From JACMQW01 sp964536965 (lineage in GTDB: Bacteria > Bdellovibrionota > UBA1018): a stretch of DNA of 64,000 nucleotides. The stretch lies in NCBI GenBank assembly GCA_964536965.1, contig CAZIAL010000005.1, positions 1-64,000 on the forward strand. The letters are read 5' to 3'. Positions 51,301 through 59,338 of this stretch are shown here, piece after piece. A program made the translations under genes and the position numbers. The notes below the pieces were generated by a model. The model had not been told where the DNA came from. It worked only from the letters and a program-made list of their open reading frames with translations, and searched no databases. Within the stretch, counting starts at the first letter, position 1; every line of letters starts with the position of its first letter.

Positions 51301-51917
51301 TTCGCACTCTCCTTTCCGAGCTTGAGCATCGCTCGGTGTATTCCGACTTTGACGGCCGAGAGACTGAGTCCCGTCCGCTTGGCCACTTCTTGAAGCGGCA
51401 ATTCCTCGAGTTTTGCGAGTCGAATCAGTTCGCGCTGTTTCGGGGTCAGGACTTCGAGCAGGGCCGCCACTTCCGTTTTCGCTTCCGATTCGGCTTCGCG
51501 CCGTTCGGCTCGGTCGTGGGCTTCCGAGTCGGGGACCCGATCCCAGTCCGATTCGTCCCAGGTCAGCAACTCGGGACGAACCGACATCATGCGCGCGATA
51601 TCGATCCATCGATGCCTCGCGATCGCGAAAAGCCAGGGGAGGATCGGGTACTCGTCGCGAAACGTATGCCGCTTCTGGTGGAGCGCGAGCAATACATCCT
51701 GGACGAGGTCTTCGATCAGGTCCCGGGAAAAGACCCCGGACCCGGGTAAGGTCTTTCGCAGATTCGAGCGCACGATCTTGGCCGAGACCTCCAGGAACTC
51801 GGCGTAAGCCTTTCCGTCGCCTGCGCCGCCCGTGAGAAAGAGCTTTTTCAAGCGCTCCTCTAAGGTGGGCGCCACGGTCGGAGCCGCGGCGGCGGGAGAA
51901 TCATCGGTACTTTGCAT
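51297..51917 (-). CDS. ECF RNA polymerase sigma factor
   Basis: 206 residues from ATG 51917 (TTG 51923 is an alternative). Region 2: LIEDLVQDVLLALHQKRHTF and PWLFAIARHRWIDIAR. Region 4: LTPKQRELIRLAKLEELPLQEVAKRTGLS. It has no extra domains. First gene of the operon and likely self-activating: a promoter of ECF type (GTAACC-N17-CGTA) lies just upstream. Controlled by the NrsF-like protein encoded next. The group resembles Caulobacter SigF, known for NrsF control and oxidative or heavy-metal stress. Confidence 0.93.
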   Translation of the reverse strand: MQSTDDSPAAAAPTVAPTLEERLKKLFLTGGAGDGKAYAEFLEVSAKIVRSNLRKTLPGSGVFSRDLIEDLVQDVLLALHQKRHTFRDEYPILPWLFAIARHRWIDIARMMSVRPELLTWDESDWDRVPDSEAHDRAERREAESEAKTEVAALLEVLTPKQRELIRLAKLEELPLQEVAKRTGLSLSAVKVGIHRAMLKLGKESAK

Positions 51918-51940
51918 TGCCAAGTCTTCTCACCTAAGAG

Positions 51941-51968
51941 TTACGGACCAGGGTAGGCCGGGGTTACA
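51941..51968 (-). promoter_or_regulatory. ECF-type promoter of the sigma factor operon
   Basis: On the minus strand GTAACC (51968-51963) and CGTA (51945-51942) are separated by 17 nt. Their end lies 24 nt before the ATG at 51917. This is close to the GTAACC...CGAA type I recall for SigF/NrsF pairs and to ECF promoters with an AAC -35 and CGT -10. It supports autoregulation. Confidence 0.65.
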
Positions 51969-52055
51969 GGGGGTGCGATTCCGTCTAAGTTATCCGAAAG
52001 ATAGGGGAAAATGGAATTTGTTTTCGCTAGGGAGGATAGGGTAGGACCGGGGGGA

Positions 52056-53342
52056 ATGAAATCACACGTGAAACTCCTCCTGGGGCTCGTCCTTGGTCTC
52101 TTGCTCGGTGCGCTCGCCCACGCCTTTATCGGCGACGCTCCGTGGCTCCAGAACGTGTCGAAACATCTTTTCACGCCGCTCGGGCAGATCTTTCTGCGCA
52201 TGATCTTCATGGTCGTCGTGCCGCTCGTTTTCTCGGCGCTGGTTCTGGGAGTCTTCGAACTCGGCCAGTCCCATGGCATCGGGCGCGTCGCCTCGAAAAC
52301 TCTCCTCTATACCTTGCTCGCCTCTTCGGCCTCCGTTTTCATCGGAATCGGGCTCGTGAACACGTTCAAGCCCGGGGTCGGTTATCCGCTGAACGCCGAG
52401 GTTGTCACGGCCCCTGGCAGCGAACTCAGCGGCGCCGTGGAGAAGATCCAGTCGAATGCCGCCGCCGCGAAAAGTTTCTCGGAATCCTTCGTCGAGCTCT
52501 TCCCGAAGAACCCCCTCGACTCCGCCGTCCGCGCCCTCGAAGGGGAAATGATCGCGCTGATGGTTTTCGCGCTGATCTTCGGGGTCGCGATGAGCGTCGT
52601 CTTTCGCGGGAAGTCCGAAGAAGACGTCACCTTGCTGAAGCTTCTGCGGCAGCTCTTCGACGTGAGTATGAAGATCGTCGAGTATGCGATCAGGCTCGCG
52701 CCCTACGCGGTCTTTGCGATCGTCTTTAATACGGCCTATAAGCACGGCACCGGAATCTTCGCTTCGCTCGCGTATTACGTCGCCATCGTGGTGGGCGGAC
52801 TGCTGATCCAGCAGTTCGTCGTTTATTCCGCCCTGCTCAAGTACGGCGCCGGAAAATCACCGATGGAGTTCTTCCGGGCCACCCGCGAGGTCTGCCTCTA
52901 TGCCTTCTCCACGGCGTCGTCGAACGCGACCCTTCCGCGATCGCTCGCTTGCGCCGAAAACGAGCTGAAGCTTCCGCCGACGATTTCCCGTTTCGTGCTG
53001 ACGGTCGGCAGTACGGCGAACCAGAACGGTACGGCGCTCTTCGAGGGGATTACCGTGCTTTTTCTCGCCCAGGTCTATTCGATCGACCTGACGGTGGGGC
53101 AACAGATTCAGGTCGTCTTCATGTCCATCCTCGCCGGTATCGGAACCGCCGGCGTTCCGGGCGGCAGTCTTCCACTCATCGTGATCTTGCTCCAGCAGGT
53201 CGGGATTCCGGCGGAGGGCATCGGACTGATTCTTGGCGTCGATCGTTTCCTCGACATGTGCCGGACCACTCTGAACGTTTCGGGGGATCTCGTCATCGCG
53301 ACGCTCGTTTCGGCGGATCCGAAACTGAAAGCCGCGAGCTGA
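52056..53342 (+). CDS. Dicarboxylate/amino acid:cation symporter (DAACS family)
   Basis: 428 residues from ATG 52056 (GGGGGA upstream). Glutamate/aspartate transporter fold: FLRMIFMVVVPLVFSALVLG, STASSNATLPRS (HP1), TVGSTANQNGTALFEG (helix 7, the NxxGT-type sodium site) and GVPGGSLPL (HP2). It imports C4-dicarboxylates or acidic amino acids with H+ or Na+. Divergent from the ECF operon, but no ECF promoter points this way. Confidence 0.93.
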   Translation: MKSHVKLLLGLVLGLLLGALAHAFIGDAPWLQNVSKHLFTPLGQIFLRMIFMVVVPLVFSALVLGVFELGQSHGIGRVASKTLLYTLLASSASVFIGIGLVNTFKPGVGYPLNAEVVTAPGSELSGAVEKIQSNAAAAKSFSESFVELFPKNPLDSAVRALEGEMIALMVFALIFGVAMSVVFRGKSEEDVTLLKLLRQLFDVSMKIVEYAIRLAPYAVFAIVFNTAYKHGTGIFASLAYYVAIVVGGLLIQQFVVYSALLKYGAGKSPMEFFRATREVCLYAFSTASSNATLPRSLACAENELKLPPTISRFVLTVGSTANQNGTALFEGITVLFLAQVYSIDLTVGQQIQVVFMSILAGIGTAGVPGGSLPLIVILLQQVGIPAEGIGLILGVDRFLDMCRTTLNVSGDLVIATLVSADPKLKAAS

Positions 53343-53355
53343 TTTCGCGAATTTA

Positions 53356-53389
53356 TCCCGGGCGGCAGGTGCGAAACGCTCGCCCGGGA
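53356..53389 (+). terminator. Hairpin after the symporter gene
   Basis: TCCCGGGCG (53356-53364) pairs with CGCCCGGGA (53381-53389), a 9-bp GC-rich stem with a 16-nt loop 14 nt after the stop. No T-run follows, so it may be Rho-assisted or protect the 3' end. Confidence 0.5.
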
Positions 53390-53555
53390 AGGTGCGTTTC
53401 GACACCCACGAACGGGCGCGGGCCAACTCGACTCCGGTGGCGAACGCGATAAATTTCTGACGACGTCGGCGAATTTGCGGCGTAACTGGTTGATTTCTTT
53501 GGTTCCCGATATCGTGAATCCGATTTTGGGCTGACCTTCGGCGATTCCCGCCCGC

Positions 53556-53570
53556 TGGCATCCTTCACGC
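53556..53570 (+). promoter_or_regulatory. Sigma-54-like promoter of a 42-residue membrane protein
   Basis: TGGCA (53556-53560) and GC (53569-53570, GCAA) are spaced GG-N10-GC, the -24/-12 hallmark of sigma-54 promoters; the TT before GC is missing. The start site predicted ~12 nt on would sit just before AGGAGG (53584-53589), giving a short leader to ATG 53598. Confidence 0.45.
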
Positions 53571-53597
53571 AATAGAGGAATGCAGGAGGATCACACG

Positions 53598-53726
53598 ATG
53601 ATCGCAGAGATGACGGCTGAAGAACAAATGAGAGACGAGAGTTACCACATTACGATTCTCGGACTGTCGGCCGCTCTCTACGGAATCTTCACACTCATGG
53701 GGAACATCGGTTTGATCGCACTCTAA
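53598..53726 (+). CDS. 42-residue single-span membrane protein
   Basis: ATG 53598 is preceded at 8 nt by a perfect AGGAGG, the strongest ribosome site noticed in this window. The product has an acidic N-terminus (MIAEMTAEEQMRDESYH) and one hydrophobic segment (ITILGLSAALYGIFTLMGNI). The frame has its own candidate promoter and a hairpin terminator after it, so it looks like an independent small gene. No family recognised. It is shorter than common ORF cut-offs and would be missed by routine annotation. Confidence 0.6.
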   Translation: MIAEMTAEEQMRDESYHITILGLSAALYGIFTLMGNIGLIAL

Positions 53727-53783
53727 AAGGCATTGTCGCCTCCGCAAAACGGGGGACGGCAGAGTAGGCGGGGTCTTCCTCAG

Positions 53784-53810
53784 AAGCGGGGAGGGGGGCT
53801 CCGCTTTTCT
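53784..53810 (+). terminator. Hairpin after the 42-residue gene
   Basis: AAGCGG (53784-53789) pairs with CCGCTT (53801-53806) across a G-rich loop, followed by TTCT. It separates the small gene from astB. Confidence 0.5.
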
Positions 53811-53876
53811 GCGTTTGCGCGCTTACTTTTAGCCTGTCTTTTAGATCGCTTCATGCGAGAATCGCCGAACACGCTT

Positions 53877-55205
53877 ATGTCTCGGGAAATTAATTTCGAC
53901 GGCCTCGTTGGTCCGACTCACCATTATGCGGGCCTCTCCTTTGGCAACGTCGCTTCGACGAGAAACGCCAAGCTGATTTCTTCGCCGAAACGCGCGGCGC
54001 TCCAGGGACTGGCGAAGGCGGCTAAACTTCGAGATCTCGGCCTTGGGCAGGCGATCCTGCCTCCGCTGCGGCGTCCTCGCCTCGATACCCTGCGGTCCCT
54101 CGGATTCACCGGCACCGATTCTTCGGTGATTGAAAAGGCCTTTCGCGCCGTTCCCCACCTGGTTTCGGCTTGTTACTCGGCCTCCTCCATGTGGGTCGCG
54201 AATGCGGCGACCTTCACTCCCTCCTGCGACAGCGAGGACGGGCGCGCGCATTTTACGGTCGCGAATCTGAGTTCGAAATTCCATCGTTCGCTGGAAAAAG
54301 ACCAAACCAGCGCGAACCTTCGCCGCATCTTCGGCGGTGATTCTTTCGTCCACCACGATCCGGTCATCCCGCAGTTCGGGGATGAAGGCGCGGCGAACCA
54401 CTCGCGACTCGCCGATTCCCACGGAGCGCGGGGGCTGAGCCTCTTCGCCTTCGGCGGCGCCGTCCTTCCGAACGCGAATTTCGTGAAGCCGAAGAAGTTC
54501 CCTTCGCGCCAGTCGACGGAGGCGTCCCACGTCGTGAAAACGACCCACGGGATCGCCGACGATCGCGCTTTTTTCTTCCAGCAGAATCCCGATTCGATCG
54601 ACGCGGGCGTCTTCCACAACGATGTCGTGGCGGTCGCGAACGAAAACTTGCTTTTTCTCCATGAGAAGGCTTACGCGAATCAGTCCGCGGAGCTCGCTCG
54701 ACTCCGCGAGGGATGGCGGCGATCCGGCGCGACGAAGCCGCTCACGATTCTGGAAATTCCCGAATCCGAAGTGACGCTCGAAGAAGCGGTGCAGGGATAT
54801 CTTTTCAACTCCCAGCTCGTGACTCTGCCCACGGGGGGGATGGCGCTGGTCTGCCCGGAGGAATGCCGGGCGATTCCCAGCGTGAACCGGGTGCTCGATC
54901 GGATTCTCGCGGAGAAGAAAACTCCGATTGAAAGCGTCTTTTCCTACGACGTCCGCGAGTCGATGCAGAATGGCGGCGGACCCGCGTGTCTTCGGCTGCG
55001 CATCGTGCTGACGGCGGAGGAGGAAGCCGAAGTCCATCCCGGCGTCTGGCTCACGGCCGAACGCGAAGCCCAGCTCATCCAGTGGATCGGCAAACATTAT
55101 CGCGACAAGCTCGAGTTCGACGATCTCCGCGATCCGAAGTTTTATGCGGAAGTGCAGTCCGCGATGGATGCGCTCGAAAAGGTCATGAGTCTTCCGCTGG
55201 CCTGA
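53877..55205 (+). CDS. astB: N-succinylarginine dihydrolase
   Basis: 442 residues from ATG 53877, which aligns with the usual AstB start (EINFDGLVGPTHHYAGLSFGN). Further landmarks are SSASSMWVANAATFTPS, LGDEGAANH-type (FGDEGAANHSRL), QNPDSIDAGVFHNDVVAV and catalytic Cys in NGGGPACLRLR. It converts succinylarginine to succinylornithine with release of ammonia and CO2, the second step of the AST arginine catabolic route. None of astA, astC, astD or astE is adjacent, so the pathway is dispersed or incomplete. Confidence 0.93.
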   Translation: MSREINFDGLVGPTHHYAGLSFGNVASTRNAKLISSPKRAALQGLAKAAKLRDLGLGQAILPPLRRPRLDTLRSLGFTGTDSSVIEKAFRAVPHLVSACYSASSMWVANAATFTPSCDSEDGRAHFTVANLSSKFHRSLEKDQTSANLRRIFGGDSFVHHDPVIPQFGDEGAANHSRLADSHGARGLSLFAFGGAVLPNANFVKPKKFPSRQSTEASHVVKTTHGIADDRAFFFQQNPDSIDAGVFHNDVVAVANENLLFLHEKAYANQSAELARLREGWRRSGATKPLTILEIPESEVTLEEAVQGYLFNSQLVTLPTGGMALVCPEECRAIPSVNRVLDRILAEKKTPIESVFSYDVRESMQNGGGPACLRLRIVLTAEEEAEVHPGVWLTAEREAQLIQWIGKHYRDKLEFDDLRDPKFYAEVQSAMDALEKVMSLPLA

Positions 55206-55235
55206 GGCCGTGGCGCGAATTCGCAGGCTTAAGCG

Positions 55236-55502
55236 TCAGTACGCGGGCGAATCACTCGCCGGGAAGGATTCCCAGGACGCTTGGTCGACGACGTCACGAG
55301 TCCCGTTCCCGAACTTTTTTTCCGTCAGCGTGGAGTCGTGGCCTCCGTCGTTGGGAGGTGAATTCGTTGCGGTATTCATCGTGTCGTGTGACTTCAGCTT
55401 TCGATAAATCTGGAAGCCAATCGACGCGAGCGTGAAGACTCCGAACGCGATCGGGAAGCGTCGCGCGGCGAAATAGCCGAGCATGGGAACGAGGCGTGGC
55501 AT
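55236..55502 (-). CDS. Small membrane protein with ESFPASD tail
   Basis: 88 residues. One hydrophobic segment near the N-terminus (FPIAFGVFTLASIGFQIY), then a polar Asn/Asp/Ser-rich region, ending VDQASWESFPASDSPAY. That tail matches a short motif (A-S-x-E-S-F-P-A-S-D-P-P) that I recall from the ends of many small proteobacterial proteins of unknown role. Convergent with astB, 30 nt apart. Confidence 0.65.
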   Translation of the reverse strand: MPRLVPMLGYFAARRFPIAFGVFTLASIGFQIYRKLKSHDTMNTATNSPPNDGGHDSTLTEKKFGNGTRDVVDQASWESFPASDSPAY

Positions 55503-55588
55503 TGCGGGACCTCCTTGCGCATCAGGCGCTCACGAGGTGAATCAGAGCAATCCACGGGCCACGCCCGCGAAGATGACACGGAATTAAT

Positions 55589-56602
55589 CTACGGCCGGAC
55601 CTGGGCAAAGAGCCAGGCCCAGAAAACTTCATTCGCGTAGGTCTGCGACCACGAGTCGTGACCGCCGGTCGGATAGACCGTGTAGTGGAGTTCGCGCGCG
55701 TAGCGAGAGCCGCCCGCGGAAAGATAATGGACTCCGTCGCGCCACTCCCAGGCGTTCGCGCTCGTCAGGTGGGCGCTTTTCGTGGGCGACCCCGTGGGAT
55801 TGCCGGCGCGAATGAGGTTCGTGGCGGAAACCGCCGATCCGAACGCGTTCAGCCAGCCATCGGTATTGCCGATGCCGACCGTGCCGTCGTTCTGCGCGTG
55901 GAACGCCCAGACGGAAACTCTCGAATTCACCATGTTCTGGGCGGCCGTGGCGTTGGGGCCGGCGGCACCGCAGATCGGAGCGATGGCGGCGATCCGGGAA
56001 TGTCCGACGCTCGCAAGACCCCAGGTGCCCGCGCCACCCATGGAGAGGCCGGTGACATAAACGCGCTTCTCGTCGATTCGATACTGCGCGAGCGCATAGG
56101 GGAGAAAATTATTCATCGCGGTGTTGTCCCACCATGAAGGCGTCTGTGGGGTCAGGATCACGGCGGGAAAATGCCGGCCCTGGCCGACGCGTTTATTCGG
56201 GCCATGCACGCCCGCCCGAGCGAGATCGGCCTGGGTGTTCCCTTGGCCTTGTTCGCCGAGGCCATGGAGCATGATGATCAGCGGCCATTCCTTGCTTGGG
56301 TTTTCGGCGTAGCCACCCGGGAGATACTCGATGAAAGGGAAAGGCGAGGCGGGAACGACGGCCCCGCGAAGTCGGTAAGAAGTCGTGCCGGCAAGCGAAG
56401 TCGTGGACGATAGATCCCGGCTCCCGCCCGCGGTGATCGTGCACGTCTCGGCGGACTCGGCGCAGGCCTGGGACTGGAGGGAATCGATCTCCCCCTGGGA
56501 GAGGCATCCCGAAAACGCGAAGACGGCGAAAAGCACGCCGGAGATCCTGCGGATGAGAGGGGAAAAAAGTGGGTCCCGGAATCGCCGTGCCTGACTGTCC
56601 AT
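55589..56602 (-). CDS. Lipoprotein alpha/beta-hydrolase, PHB depolymerase-like
   Basis: 337 residues. Signal ends in FAFSGC, a lipobox (Cys ~33). Core has LIIMLHGLGEQGQ (oxyanion region), nucleophile Ser in VTGLSMGGAGTWG and a late YPTGGHDSW that supplies the His. Resembles phospholipase/carboxylesterases and PHB depolymerase-like esterases (LpqC type). Probably hydrolyses an ester at the cell surface or in the periplasm. Single gene, divergent from pckG. Confidence 0.85.
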   Translation of the reverse strand: MDSQARRFRDPLFSPLIRRISGVLFAVFAFSGCLSQGEIDSLQSQACAESAETCTITAGGSRDLSSTTSLAGTTSYRLRGAVVPASPFPFIEYLPGGYAENPSKEWPLIIMLHGLGEQGQGNTQADLARAGVHGPNKRVGQGRHFPAVILTPQTPSWWDNTAMNNFLPYALAQYRIDEKRVYVTGLSMGGAGTWGLASVGHSRIAAIAPICGAAGPNATAAQNMVNSRVSVWAFHAQNDGTVGIGNTDGWLNAFGSAVSATNLIRAGNPTGSPTKSAHLTSANAWEWRDGVHYLSAGGSRYARELHYTVYPTGGHDSWSQTYANEVFWAWLFAQVRP

Positions 56603-56764
56603 GATTCTAATTTACGCCTCGTGAAATAGGCCTGAAATGCGTCTAAATCGACCTACGCGAGTTAGTGCTGCGGAGCGAAAGTGGGGAGAGGAAAGCCGTA
56701 GCCTTTTGCTCCGAAACACGGTTTACTCCGGCCAAACGTAACAATTCCCTTGCCGGAGGACTCC

Positions 56765-58660
56765 ATGGCATCGACCACGCCGAATACGAAGAATGCAAAA
56801 CTTCTCGCCTGGGTGGGCGAAATCGCCGAGCTTTGTCAGCCCGACCAGGTGCTCTGGTGCGATGGTACCGCGGCGGAATCCGAAGCGCTCTGTGCGGAAA
56901 TGGTCGCCAGCGGGATGCTGAAGAAACTGAATCCGGCCATCCGTCCGAACTCCTATCTCGCCTGTTCGGATCCTTCGGACGTCGCCCGCGTCGAGGATCG
57001 AACCTACATCTGCTCCGCGACGAAAGACTCGGCGGGACCGACGAATAACTGGATGGCGCCGGACGAAATGCGCGCGACTCTGAAACCGCTCTTCCGCGAC
57101 TCGATGCGAGGCCGGACCCTCTATGTGATTCCTTTTTCGATGGGCCCGCTCGGTTCGCCGATTTCCCAGATCGGCGTGGAACTCTCCGATTCCCCGTACG
57201 TCGTCGTCAACATGCGCATCATGACCCGAATGGGAAAGCGCGCGCTCGATGTGCTCGGCGACACCGGGGATTTCGTCCGCTGCATCCACTCCGTGGGCGC
57301 GCCGCGAGTTGCGGATGCCTCGGGTCGGATGCCGGCGGATTCGAAATGGCCGTGTAACCCCGAAACCAAGTACATCGTCCATTACCCGGAGACGCGGGAG
57401 ATTTGGTCGTTCGGTTCGGGATACGGCGGCAACGCGCTCCTCGGAAAAAAATGTTTCGCGCTGCGAATCGCTTCCACGATGGGGAAGTCGGACGGCTGGC
57501 TCGCCGAACATATGCTCATTCTCGGCGTCGAATCGCCCGAAGGAAAGAAGACCTACGTCGCCGCCGCCTTTCCGTCGGCTTGCGGAAAAACAAATTTTGC
57601 GATGATGATCCCGCCGAAAGGTCTCTCGGGTAACGGCGGGTCCGGCTGGAAGATTACGACGATCGGGGACGATATCGCCTGGATCAAGCCCGGACCCGAT
57701 GGGCGTCTTTACGCCATCAATCCGGAAGCCGGTTATTTCGGCGTCGCTCCGGGCACGTCGACTCGCACGAATTCGAACGCGATGGCTTCGATGGCGAAAG
57801 ATACGATTTTCACTAACGTCGGACTGACGGAAAACGGCGATGTCTGGTGGGAGGGAATGACGGATACTCCGCCGGCGAGTCTCATCGACTGGACCGGTCA
57901 GGCCTGGACTCCGGAAATCTCGGCCGCCACCGGCCGAAAGGCCTCGCACCCGAACGCGCGTTTTACCGCGCCGGCCGCGCAGTGCCCCTCGGTCGACGCC
58001 GACTGGGAAAATCCGGCGGGAGTTCCGATCTCGGCCTTTATCTTCGGGGGGCGACGCCCGGATACCATTCCCCTCGTTTACGAAGCGAATTCCTGGGAGC
58101 ACGGCGTGTACATCGCCGCGACGACCGGCTCTGAGACGACCGCCGCGGCGGTCGGAGCGATCGGGGTCGTTCGCCGCGATCCGATGGCGATGCTGCCTTT
58201 CTGCGGCTACAACATGGCTGATTATTTCTCGCACTGGCTCGCGGTCGGGAAAAAGGCGGGCGCCCAGGCCCCGAAAATTTTCGGCGTGAACTGGTTCCGG
58301 AAAAACGAGGCGGGGAAATTCGTCTGGCCGGGATTCGGAGAAAATACGCGCGTGCTGAAATGGATCGTCGAACGGGTCGAAGGCAAGGCGCGGGCGATCG
58401 ATACGCCAATCGGCGCGATGCCGACTTACGACGATATGGACTGGACGGGGCTGGATTACTCGCCCGCGCAGTTCGCCGAAGCGACGACCATCACCGCGGA
58501 TCAGTGGCGCAAGGAAGTGGCCTCCTCGGCCGAGTTTTTCGCCAAATTCGAAGGTCGCACGCCGAAGGAATTTAAGTCGATTGGCGAGGGGATTCTCGAG
58601 CGCTTCGCGAGTCCGAAGGGTGCCCGGCAAGAGACGGCAGCCGCGACGCCGAATCTATAG
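56765..58660 (+). CDS. pckG: Phosphoenolpyruvate carboxykinase (GTP)
   Basis: 631 residues from ATG 56765, preceded by GGAGGA. P-loop-like PSACGKTNFAMM (about 270-280), IGDDIAWIKPG for metal binding, GVAPGTSTRTNSNAM and FSMGPLGSP are all typical of GTP-dependent PEPCK. The enzyme turns oxaloacetate into PEP for gluconeogenesis. The length is normal and no residues appear missing. The symporter at 52056 (dicarboxylate uptake) and the PEP-binding protein at 18195 fit a diet of acids and amino acids, though they are not linked. Confidence 0.97.
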   Translation: MASTTPNTKNAKLLAWVGEIAELCQPDQVLWCDGTAAESEALCAEMVASGMLKKLNPAIRPNSYLACSDPSDVARVEDRTYICSATKDSAGPTNNWMAPDEMRATLKPLFRDSMRGRTLYVIPFSMGPLGSPISQIGVELSDSPYVVVNMRIMTRMGKRALDVLGDTGDFVRCIHSVGAPRVADASGRMPADSKWPCNPETKYIVHYPETREIWSFGSGYGGNALLGKKCFALRIASTMGKSDGWLAEHMLILGVESPEGKKTYVAAAFPSACGKTNFAMMIPPKGLSGNGGSGWKITTIGDDIAWIKPGPDGRLYAINPEAGYFGVAPGTSTRTNSNAMASMAKDTIFTNVGLTENGDVWWEGMTDTPPASLIDWTGQAWTPEISAATGRKASHPNARFTAPAAQCPSVDADWENPAGVPISAFIFGGRRPDTIPLVYEANSWEHGVYIAATTGSETTAAAVGAIGVVRRDPMAMLPFCGYNMADYFSHWLAVGKKAGAQAPKIFGVNWFRKNEAGKFVWPGFGENTRVLKWIVERVEGKARAIDTPIGAMPTYDDMDWTGLDYSPAQFAEATTITADQWRKEVASSAEFFAKFEGRTPKEFKSIGEGILERFASPKGARQETAAATPNL

Positions 58661-58742
58661 GAATCCTAGCGCCTCCCTCGTCGTAACTCCGCGAAACTTT
58701 TCACCTCCCACCGAGGCTTGAAATCGTATTCCCGTGTCCAAG

Positions 58743-58776
58743 ATGACACATTAAAAACTCTAACTCGCCGTGTCAT
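58743..58776. promoter_or_regulatory. Inverted repeat ATGACAC-N20-GTGTCAT
   Basis: ATGACAC (58743-58749) and GTGTCAT (58770-58776) are exact inverted copies separated by 20 nt, 47 bp upstream of ATG 58823. A short GGAAG/CTTCC hairpin follows. The ATGACACATT part recurs at 15022 before the module C pilin gene. Confidence 0.4.
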
Positions 58777-58822
58777 ATTCAGGAAGTAGTTCTTCCACTG
58801 TTGTACGTCGATGGAGTGGGAT

Positions 58823-59326
58823 ATGGCACGTTTTCAGGGGTTCATGTTTTCGGCTGTTTTGTTCGTCTCGGCTTCGTCCTGCGCTCCGCGGGAGAAAGAC
58901 CACGAGGCGTTTCTCCAGATCGACGCTCCGTTCGTCGATTTCGTCAGCAACTTCGAGCAGTCCGCCGCGGCGGAAGGCAAGTCGATCGCGATTAACGACC
59001 TTGTTCTCACCTTCGGTTCGACTCCGAGCCTGAACGAAACGGGTGTTTGCGAATGGGCGGAGAACGAAACCCCCCGCATCGTGATCAACGAGCGTATCTG
59101 GAATACGCTGAACGATTACGACAAGCAGGAAGTGATCTTCCACGAGCTTGGGCACTGCGTTCTGCGCCGAATCCATCACAACACCACGATGCTCGGCTAC
59201 AACGGCACCATGACGATCGCCGAGAGCATCATGTATCCCTATCGTATCGCCGGTTCCGTCTACCGCGACCATATGGGGCATTATCACGACGAGCTCTTCG
59301 ACGCGGCCAAAGCGAACCAGTTCTAA
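58823..59326 (+). CDS. Small lipoprotein with HELGHC zinc-protease motif
   Basis: 167 residues from ATG 58823 (GGAG upstream; ATG 58811 also possible). Signal ends in SASSC, a lipobox. HELGHC at residues 107-112 is an HExxH zinc site, and a later MGHYHDELF may add ligands. Homologues known to me are annotated as putative metallopeptidases of predatory bacteria. No prodomain. Stands alone with its own inverted-repeat promoter region. Confidence 0.78.
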   Translation: MARFQGFMFSAVLFVSASSCAPREKDHEAFLQIDAPFVDFVSNFEQSAAAEGKSIAINDLVLTFGSTPSLNETGVCEWAENETPRIVINERIWNTLNDYDKQEVIFHELGHCVLRRIHHNTTMLGYNGTMTIAESIMYPYRIAGSVYRDHMGHYHDELFDAAKANQF

Positions 59327-59338
59327 GCGTCGGCCCGA

